From: Anaerolineae bacterium
GTDB taxonomy: Bacteria; Chloroflexota; Anaerolineae; Aggregatilineales; JAFGMM01
Length of the DNA stretch: 64,000 nucleotides
Assembly: GCA_027494055.1 (NCBI GenBank)
Contig: JAOSJO010000028.1
Location: 1 to 64,000 of the forward strand
Reading direction: 5' to 3'
Below the pieces are notes generated by a model. The model did not search any database. It was given only the letters and a program-made list of their open reading frames with translations, and was not told the origin of the DNA. This document shows, piece after piece, positions 57,794-64,000 of this stretch (position 1 is the first letter of the stretch; every line of letters begins with the position of its first letter). The translations under genes were made by a program, and so were the position numbers.

Positions 57794-59029
57794 TCACACT
57801 GCTTCGTTCGCTGGCGCGGAGGCAAACACTGCCTCCGCCTTTTCGACAACGGGTTTTGCGGCCTCCGCGCCGAGGTCCCTGGCCGCGAGCTGGGCGCGCT
57901 CGCTGAGTTCTTCGAGCACGCGCATCAGCACCCAACTGACGATCAACTGGACGCCGATCACCACGAACATCGCGCTGCCCAGCAGGTAGAAGAACACGCG
58001 GCCCAGGTCCCAGTTGGCGGCGTTCAGGATCACGGTCAGCAGGGCAATGACCAGCCCCACCGCAATCGAGGCCAGCCCAAGCCAGCCGAAGTGCCGGTCG
58101 ATCCGCGACGCCGCGCGCTCGCCGCGCGAGAGCGCCGCCAGGGAGTTGAAGGTTGCGCCAAACGCATAGACGCTCACGCCCAGCACCGCCGACACCACGC
58201 CGACGAACAGCGCAAGCGCGCCGGGCGGGTGGAATGTCGTCGCGCCGCTGAGGCGGCCCAACACCAGCACGACCCCGACGAGGGCGGCAATCGCCAGGAA
58301 GAACAGGCCAACGGCGGAGAACAGGCGCACCGGGTTGTAGCTCAGGCCGGTCCAGAGGATGGTCTTCAGGAAGCGCATCCCGTCGGTGATGGGGTTGAGC
58401 TTCGAGCGCCCTGCCCGCTCGTGGTAGATGATGGGCACCTCAATCGCCTTCATGTCTTCGTGCAGGGCGCGGGTGCTCATCACCGGCGTGAAGTTCAGCC
58501 CATCCGGCAGGGGGTAGAGCTTCTTCAGCGCCTCGCGCCGGAGGATGCGCTGCCCGCTGGCGCTGTCGCTGACGTAGGTCTTGCCCACGAAGCTCACCAG
58601 CCCGGCGAAGAACACGTTGCCGATGCGGCGCACGAGCGGCATCTCGCTTTCGGCGCCGGCCATGCGCGAGCCAATGACGAGGTCCGCCTCCTCGCGGAGC
58701 GCCGCCTCGTACATCGCGGGGTACGCCTCCGGCGGGTACGTCCCGTCGGCGTCCATGAAGCCCAGCCACTCGCCGGTGGCCTGCTGGAACCCGGTCTTGA
58801 TCGCCGCGCCGTAGCCTTTGTTGACCTCGTGCTGGACCAGCCGCACTTTCGGTGCGTAGCTCTGCACGATTTCGGCGGTGCGGTCGGTCGAGCCGTCGTC
58901 CACGACGATCAACTCCAGTTCGATGCCCTGCGCGGCCAACTCCGGTTCGACCGCGAGCGTCCGGTCAACGATGCTGGCGATGCCATCCTCTTCGTTGAGC
59001 GCGGGAATGACAATGGATAACGTGGTCAT
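57794..59029 (-). CDS. Polyprenyl-phosphate glycosyltransferase (DPM1/GtrB-like, GT2)
   Basis: An intact 411-residue protein. MTTLSIVIPALNEEDGIASI, VVDDGSTDRT, GYGAAIKTGFQQATGEWLGF and MDADGTYPPEAY (DxD) are the hallmarks of DPM1-type enzymes. The C-terminal 180 residues hold four to five membrane helices and a helical tail. It makes a lipid-phosphate sugar on the cytoplasmic face, a plausible donor for the GT-C enzymes at 34.8-39.7 kb. Confidence 0.85.
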   Translation of the reverse strand: MTTLSIVIPALNEEDGIASIVDRTLAVEPELAAQGIELELIVVDDGSTDRTAEIVQSYAPKVRLVQHEVNKGYGAAIKTGFQQATGEWLGFMDADGTYPPEAYPAMYEAALREEADLVIGSRMAGAESEMPLVRRIGNVFFAGLVSFVGKTYVSDSASGQRILRREALKKLYPLPDGLNFTPVMSTRALHEDMKAIEVPIIYHERAGRSKLNPITDGMRFLKTILWTGLSYNPVRLFSAVGLFFLAIAALVGVVLVLGRLSGATTFHPPGALALFVGVVSAVLGVSVYAFGATFNSLAALSRGERAASRIDRHFGWLGLASIAVGLVIALLTVILNAANWDLGRVFFYLLGSAMFVVIGVQLIVSWVLMRVLEELSERAQLAARDLGAEAAKPVVEKAEAVFASAPANEAV

Positions 59030-59069
59030 AAGAGATGCCCCCTAGAAGCTGCTCCGACTTGCTTACAGA

Positions 59070-59843
59070 TTAACGGGCCTGGGCGCGCGCGCGGTCCAGC
59101 GCGCCAAAGTGAACCTGTGCGGCGACCTGACGCCTGACGTTTTCCTGGTCGCGCCGGTCGCGGATGACCCTGGCCGGCGAGCCGACCGCAACGCTGTACG
59201 GCGGCAGGTCGTGCGTAACGACCGCGTTCGCGCCGACGACGCTGCCCTTGCCGACGCGCACGCCGTCTACGACGATGGACCCGGCACCCAGCCACACATC
59301 GTCCTCGATGACGATGCCCTCGGCGGTGATGCCCTGGTCGGCAATGGGGATGTCAGGGTCCTGGAAGACGTGGTTAACGGCCAGGACCTGCACCATCGGG
59401 CCGGTGAACACCTTCTCACCGAGCGTGATCCCGCCCTGGCCGCGCATCACGTTGTACTCGCCAATGAAGCAATTCGCGCCGATAGTGATGCCCGCGTGGG
59501 GCAGATCGCGGAAGTTGAACACGTGCAGCAGCGTCCCGTGCATGATCGTGACGCCCGCGCCGATGCGGATGCCATCGGGGCAGGCGTGCAGGTAGACGTG
59601 CGTGTCCAGGTACGCGCCCCTGCCCAGATGAATGTTGGCGGGTTGGGCGAGGCGGACGCCGCTTTCCACCAGCGGCAGCCCCTCGCTGTGGAAGATGAGC
59701 TTATAACCGAGCGCGCGCAGCCCGGTACCGGGGAGGCCGGGCACCCACCCCAGCAGGCCCATCACGGTCTGTTCAAGAATGTAGCGCGGCAGGCTGGTGC
59801 TCTGAGCGTTCAGGTAATAACGCAACTGGTCCAAAATACGCAC
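59070..59843 (-). CDS. Left-handed beta-helix acyltransferase (hexapeptide O-acetyltransferase)
   Basis: An intact 257-residue protein from MRILDQLRYYLNAQSTSLPR. Hexapeptide repeats run from about residue 75 (VRLAQPANIHLGRGAYL, GIRIGAGVTI, GITIGANCFIGE) to VWLGAGSIVVDGVRVGKGSV. An NHVFQD loop carries the catalytic His. It is a maltose/galactoside O-acetyltransferase-type enzyme, probably acetylating a polysaccharide precursor in the cytoplasm. It is 41 bases downstream of... no partner overlap, but in the same direction as the locus. Confidence 0.85.
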   Translation of the reverse strand: MRILDQLRYYLNAQSTSLPRYILEQTVMGLLGWVPGLPGTGLRALGYKLIFHSEGLPLVESGVRLAQPANIHLGRGAYLDTHVYLHACPDGIRIGAGVTIMHGTLLHVFNFRDLPHAGITIGANCFIGEYNVMRGQGGITLGEKVFTGPMVQVLAVNHVFQDPDIPIADQGITAEGIVIEDDVWLGAGSIVVDGVRVGKGSVVGANAVVTHDLPPYSVAVGSPARVIRDRRDQENVRRQVAAQVHFGALDRARAQAR

Positions 59844-59940
59844 GCCAACTGACCCTTTCGGTCTGATTCACCACAATCAATCTACCGCCGCGCCGTAAAT
59901 TCAAGGTGAACGGCAGGTGAATAATTGCCCAGCACGAAAC

Positions 59941-61047
59941 CTAACCAAAAAGATAAGGATAAAGTCGCCTGGTCGGTAAGCGCCGGACCGCCTCCATGAG
60001 CAGCAGCGCGCCGCCGATGCCAATCACGGCCAGAACCGGCACATACAGAAACGAGACGCCATGCAGGGACGGCGCGACCCGGTTGATGACGCGCTCGCCG
60101 AGCCGCAAGAACAGGATGTGGCTCAGGTAGATGCCGTAGGTCTGCCCGCCCAGCGTCTCGAAGTGCTTGGCGAACGGGATGCGCTCCCGGTCCAGCGATA
60201 GGAAGAAGAGCGCGAAGAACACCGCATAGGCCATCGACGTGAGCTTGTTGGGGTTGGATCCCCAGCCGTGCCAGCCGATGGCGCGGAGCACCAGCTCGCT
60301 TTCGAGGATGCTGAGCGCCGCGAACACCGCCGTGCCCAGCAGCAGCGCGCGCCGGTGCCTCTCCAGCCAGGGGCGAACCTCCCGGCTGTGAAAGCCGAGC
60401 ACCATCCCCAGCGGGAAGTAGAGCGCCCACCACACGAAGAGCACAATGCTCCCCTCGCCGCCGTAGCGCGCGATGCGCTCGTAGTCGGCGAAGAAGTAGA
60501 GCGGCAGCGTCACGCCCACCCTGAATCGCGCCGGCAATCAGCAGCAGAAGCCGGGGTCTGTGCCTGGCCCACCGCACGATGAAGGGCGCAAGCAGGCAGA
60601 ACTGCATGAGCAGCGGCACAAACCAGATCACATTGCCGTTGAGTATGCGCAACCCGTACTCCAGCGGCGTGTACACCCGGTCGCGCAGCACGATGTCGGC
60701 GGCGAAGTAGATGACCGACCAGATGAGGTAGGGCCAGAGCAGGTTGAGCACGCGCGTCTTGACGAAGCTCCCGCTGACGGTGGGCGGGTCGCCGCGCACG
60801 ACAAACGCGATGAAGAACCCGGAGATCATGAGGAAGGCCGGCACCGAGAACAGCGGCAACTGCTGCGCCGCGATGTCGAACCAGTAGTTGGGGTCTGTCA
60901 TCGCGTTCCAGAAAGTGCTTTGCGCCGGGTCAGGCGAATAGGCGACCCCATCACCTCGAACAGCCGGCTGATGCCGTTGTGGCTTGCGTGGTTGATCGCC
61001 ACGGCGATGATGGCGATGCCGCTGAGAGGCAGCAACAGGCGTCTCAT
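59941..61047 (-). CDS. Acyltransferase 3 (OafA-like) membrane protein; two frameshifts
   Basis: About 368 residues from ATG 61047 (MRRLLLPLSGIAIIAVAINH), overlapping the esterase stop (ATGA). Indels lie near 60945 and 60530. The conserved AT3 features are the N-terminal NHASHN helix, FSVPAFLMISGFFIAFVVRG, RVLNLLWPYLIWSVIYFAAD and a late TYGIYLSHILFL helix. Such enzymes O-acetylate surface polysaccharides from a transmembrane acyl donor. Confidence 0.8.
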
Positions 61048-62168
61048 TGCGCTGCCTCCCCAAGCTGGGCGCCGATCCAGCGCAACGCCTCGTCGATGTT
61101 GGCCTCGACAAAGGCTGCTTCGTGGCCGCCGGTGCGGCGGTTGTCGCCCGCCGGCGCGACGGCCAACCCGCGCGCCTCGGCCACGTCGAGAAAGGCCATC
61201 AGGTGCGCGTCGTAGTTGAGCGCGTCGCTGTCGCCGGCCACCATGAAGAAGCGGTAGCCCGCCAGGTCGCGCGCTTCGTCCGCCACCAGCTCGACCGGGT
61301 TCACCGCGCTGAACCGCTGCCAGGTGGGGAGGTCCTCGTCCCAGGTTGGGCCGGGCCGCGTGTCGCTGTTGAAGGGCGTGTAGTACAGGCGCTCCAGCGT
61401 CAGCCGGCCGTCGGTCGAGATCGTCATCTCCGGGCGGTCTTCCTCCAGGCGCTGGTAGCACGTGGGATCGTAGTCGGCCAGCGGGTCGCCGTCGCAGCTA
61501 TACCGGAAGTCGAGCGTGGGATAGAACACGGCGACGGTCTGGCTGATCGCCGGGTGTTGCAGCGCGGTGAACACCGCCCCAAAGCCGCCGTGCGACTCGC
61601 CCATGAGGGCCGTGCCGGCGGCGTCCTGGCGCACGTTCAGGGTCGCCCGCAGCCAGGGGAAAAGCTCCTCGGCGAGAAAATCCTCATACCGGCCCAGGTT
61701 GCTGTTGATGAACCACGTGCCCTTGCTGTCGTCGTAATCCGTCTCCGGGAAGTCCACGCCCGTCCCGCCGATGGAGACGTTCGGCATGGCGGCCACGACC
61801 GGCGGGAGGTCGCCGCTGGCGATGGCGCGTTCCAGCGCCGGGACGACCAGATTGGTCGCGAGCGCCTCGTTATCGCCCCAGCCGTGGAAGTAGACGAGCA
61901 GCGGGTACGGGTCGCCTCCTCCGGGTCGTAGCCGGGCGGCAGGTGAGACGGATACGTTGCGCTTCTGCCCCAGGATTTCGCTCTCGATCCGCCGGTCGCA
62001 TTCGTCGGTAATCGTGTCGCCGCACGCGACGGCGCTGTAACTCACGACTTCACCCTGAACCGGCGCGGGCGACGTGGCGGTTGGCGCGGCCGGCGACGAA
62101 TCGCAGCCGGCAGCGAGAACTGCGACGACAAGCGCCAGGGTCAGGGCGCGCACATTCCAGACTCGCAT
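61044..62168 (-). CDS. Lipoprotein alpha/beta-hydrolase (esterase)
   Basis: A 374-residue protein from ATG 62168 (MRVWNVRALTLALVVAVLAA) with a lipobox LAAGC, so probably an outward-facing lipoprotein. PYPLLVYFHGWGDNE is the oxyanion loop; ALMGESHGGFGAVF holds the nucleophile in GxSxG; GGHEAAFVEANIDEALRWIG supplies the His. Around 61905-61940 the frame reads SPAARLRPGGGD, whereas the next frame gives LPPGYDPEE, the usual sequence there: a pair of compensating indels is likely. Together with the adjacent acyltransferase it may turn over acyl groups on the polysaccharide. Confidence 0.75.
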   Translation of the reverse strand: MRVWNVRALTLALVVAVLAAGCDSSPAAPTATSPAPVQGEVVSYSAVACGDTITDECDRRIESEILGQKRNVSVSPAARLRPGGGDPYPLLVYFHGWGDNEALATNLVVPALERAIASGDLPPVVAAMPNVSIGGTGVDFPETDYDDSKGTWFINSNLGRYEDFLAEELFPWLRATLNVRQDAAGTALMGESHGGFGAVFTALQHPAISQTVAVFYPTLDFRYSCDGDPLADYDPTCYQRLEEDRPEMTISTDGRLTLERLYYTPFNSDTRPGPTWDEDLPTWQRFSAVNPVELVADEARDLAGYRFFMVAGDSDALNYDAHLMAFLDVAEARGLAVAPAGDNRRTGGHEAAFVEANIDEALRWIGAQLGEAAQ

Positions 62169-62341
62169 CGTGATATTCTCTCCCTTGTGATCCCAAATCA
62201 GGCGCACAGAACAGGGGAATGTTTATCATAAACTTAATCATAATCCAAATGGTCCGATTATGCGTGAAAATTTTCGTAAGAACGCGCGTCGCGCGCCCAC
62301 GCCCGTCGCCCCCCGTTTTGACAGCGCCCAGGCAGCGTGCT

Positions 62342-63351
62342 ATGCTCCCCGCCATGCGCCGGAAACAGCCCAGAATTACCATCTCGGTGACTCTTATGGC
62401 GGGGCTGCTCGCGCTTGCGGCCCTGCTGGCCTCGACCGCCCTGGCCGCCGTGCAGATCGCGCGGGCGGCAGCGGCAGCCAGCCCGACCGCGACGCCGCCC
62501 CACAAGCCCAGCCTCACCCCACAGGCGACCGCCACGCTCCCCCAACTTCTGGCGCCAACCCTGCGCCCGACCGCGACACCTGTCGCGCCCACGAGTCGCC
62601 GACGCCGACGCCCACCGAGACGCCCGGCCCGACGCCGGACCGCACCGCGCGCAATGTGCGCGTGCCGATCCTGATGTACCACTACGTCAGCACGCCGCCT
62701 GAGGGCAGCGACAACTACCGCGTGGGCCTGTCGGTGACGCCGGACCAGTTCCGCGAGCAGATGCGCTACCTGGAGGCGAACGGGTACCACGCCGTCACCC
62801 TCGACGACGTGATCTACGCGCTCGCGCAGGGGCGCGCCCTGCCGCCGAAGCCGGTCGTCCTCACCTTCGACGACGGCTACCGCGACGCCTATGAGAACGC
62901 CTTCCCGATCCTGCAGGAATTCGGCCTGATCGGGACGTTCTTCGTCGTCACCGGGTGGATCGACGAGCAGAACCCGGATTACCTCTCGTGGGCGCAGGCG
63001 CGCGAGATGGTCGAAGCCGGGATGCGCATCGAGCCGCACTCGAAGTCGCACCCAGACCTGCGCGACAAGCCCCACGATTACATCGTCTACGAGGTGGTCG
63101 GAGCCATCGAGAGCATCGAGGCGCACACCGGTTACCGCCCGCGCTTCTTCTGCTACCCCGCCGGCGCGTTCGACGACAACCTGGTTGCGGCGCTGCCGGA
63201 GTTCGGCCTGTGGGGCGCGGTGACCACACAGCAGGGCACACGCCACTACTCCGACCAGCCCTACCTGATGAAGCGCGTGCGCATCAGCAGCGACACGACC
63301 CTGGCGCAGTTCGCGTCGTTCCTCGAATGGGGCAGCGAAGGCGACGAGTGA
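62342..63351 (+). CDS. Polysaccharide deacetylase (CE4/NodB), exported; frameshifted
   Basis: About 335 residues from ATG 62342 or 62354 (MRRKQPRITISVTLMAGLLA). Signal peptide or membrane anchor, then a Pro/Thr stalk with an indel near 62585, then the NodB domain: VPILMYHYVS, VVLTFDDGYRDAYENAFPIL (motif 1, TFDDG), EPHSKSHPDL (motif 2, HSxxH) and FFCYPAGAFDDN (motif 3). The metal triad D-H-H is intact. It is transcribed divergently from the esterase. It would N- or O-deacetylate a cell-surface polysaccharide. Confidence 0.85.
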
Positions 63352-64000
63352 CTGCAAGTTGTGTGGATCGTGGCAATTCGCTCTTTCTCCGATCCAACTA
63401 TTTTATGATATACTGTTGCTATATTGCCTGAAACCTCATTCTTGTTAGTCGGAGGTATGATATGGCAACAATGCGAATCTACGATATTGCTTTATCAATT
63501 GGGAAGCATTACTCCTGAACAGATTGATCGGATCTGATGAAACCTTCATGATCCAGAAAGATGGTGGAATCCACAGGCTAACCTAAAAGCCACATTTGTC
63601 TACCTAGGAACGCACAGACGTAGCTATCGGTGGCTATTTCACTCATGAAGGAACCAAGGAGCTTTCAAATTGGAGCGAAGACAAGAGGCCGAGAGCTGAA
63701 CATCGTTCTGCATACAAAGCGTATATTTCATTCTATTCACTGACACTGGACAATTGGCTATTCAGTCAAGACACATTTTTGATTTCGTTGACCTGGGAAT
63801 AGAGACACGTAGCTCTTTGCAGAGAGTTCTTGCAGATGCCTTCAGATTGGCCGGAATTGGGGTGGGTGGAACTGGAGAGCTAGAGCTTGCATCAGTCAGC
63901 GGAACAAGAAGTCAAGAAGAACTCCTGGAGTTTTTTTCTCCGAGGAGCGAAGGGTGGTTGAGGTTAAGATACGCAATCTCCAAGGAAAAGAAGTTCCCAA
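63352..64000 (+). pseudogene. AT-richer region with a broken, unrecognised gene
   Basis: Base composition drops clearly below the preceding genes. An ATG at 63462 follows GGAGGT and reads MATMRIYDIALS before a stop; shifted frames continue as LLYQLGSITPEQIDRI and then VAIGGYFTHEGTKELSNWSE, AYKAYISFYSLTLDNWLF. From 63700 to the window end another frame is open (FVDLGIETRSSLQRVLADAF, EELLEFFSPRSEGWLRLRY). Several indels or real decay separate these pieces. No family recognised; composition suggests transferred DNA. Confidence 0.4.

Noticed and set aside
1..64000. tRNA, tmRNA or rRNA genes
   Set aside because: No cloverleaf-like or rRNA-like segments were noticed by eye; a covariance-model scan was not possible, so short RNAs could have been missed.

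Overview
The window looks like a chromosomal segment of a high-GC bacterium, most likely a Chloroflexota (Anaerolineae-like) genome from a metagenome. This is inferred from proline/threonine-rich TPTATP-type stalks on exported proteins, ABC sugar uptake operons, and a long exopolysaccharide cluster. There is no rRNA or other decisive marker. More than 25 genes are split by single-base indels, and many of the breaks lie in G/C or A/T homopolymer runs. I read most of these as consensus errors of a long-read assembly and give the inferred full extent of each gene with the approximate break point.

Layout. (1) 1-16.5 kb: two minus-strand carbohydrate-uptake operons, each with a solute-binding protein and two permeases. 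One carries two GH172 (DUF2961) enzymes; the other carries an SDR dehydrogenase, a proline-racemase-family enzyme and a URO-D-type methyltransferase. Both start at a TTGACA-type promoter with a LacI-type operator just downstream and a second operator about 170-180 bp further on, so one regulator probably controls both. Three diverged copies of a DUF488 gene cassette sit around and between these operons. (2) 16.6-19.0 kb: a multicopper oxidase and a ZIP metal transporter behind a DtxR/MntR-like operator. (3) 19.2-32.9 kb: a leftward, tightly overlapped phage- or plasmid-like island. It carries an SF2 helicase, DUF5131, DnaN sliding clamp, DNA methyltransferase, PAPS-reductase-family protein, a protein resembling Gp3-type recombination directionality factors, small regulators and many unknowns. 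It is driven by divergent promoters with repeated TGAC...GTCA operators, and its first gene is preceded by what looks like a transcription attenuator. No integrase, capsid or terminase is visible. Its left end carries deletion scars; its right end carries a tandem array of strong hairpins. (4) 32.9-63.4 kb: a surface-polysaccharide locus. It holds membrane GT-C enzymes, GT2 and GT4 glycosyltransferases, Wzy- and Wzx-like proteins, three asparagine-synthetase-like proteins lacking the catalytic Cys2, a Wzz/BY-kinase with a C-terminal helix-turn-helix, a B12-type radical SAM enzyme, acyltransferases, a lipoprotein esterase and a CE4 deacetylase. (5) 63.4-64 kb: an AT-richer stretch holding a broken, unrecognised gene.

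The likely joint function of region 4 is synthesis, acyl modification, polymerisation and export of an exopolysaccharide. Region 3 looks like the early (replication and modification) module of a mobile element inserted next to it.
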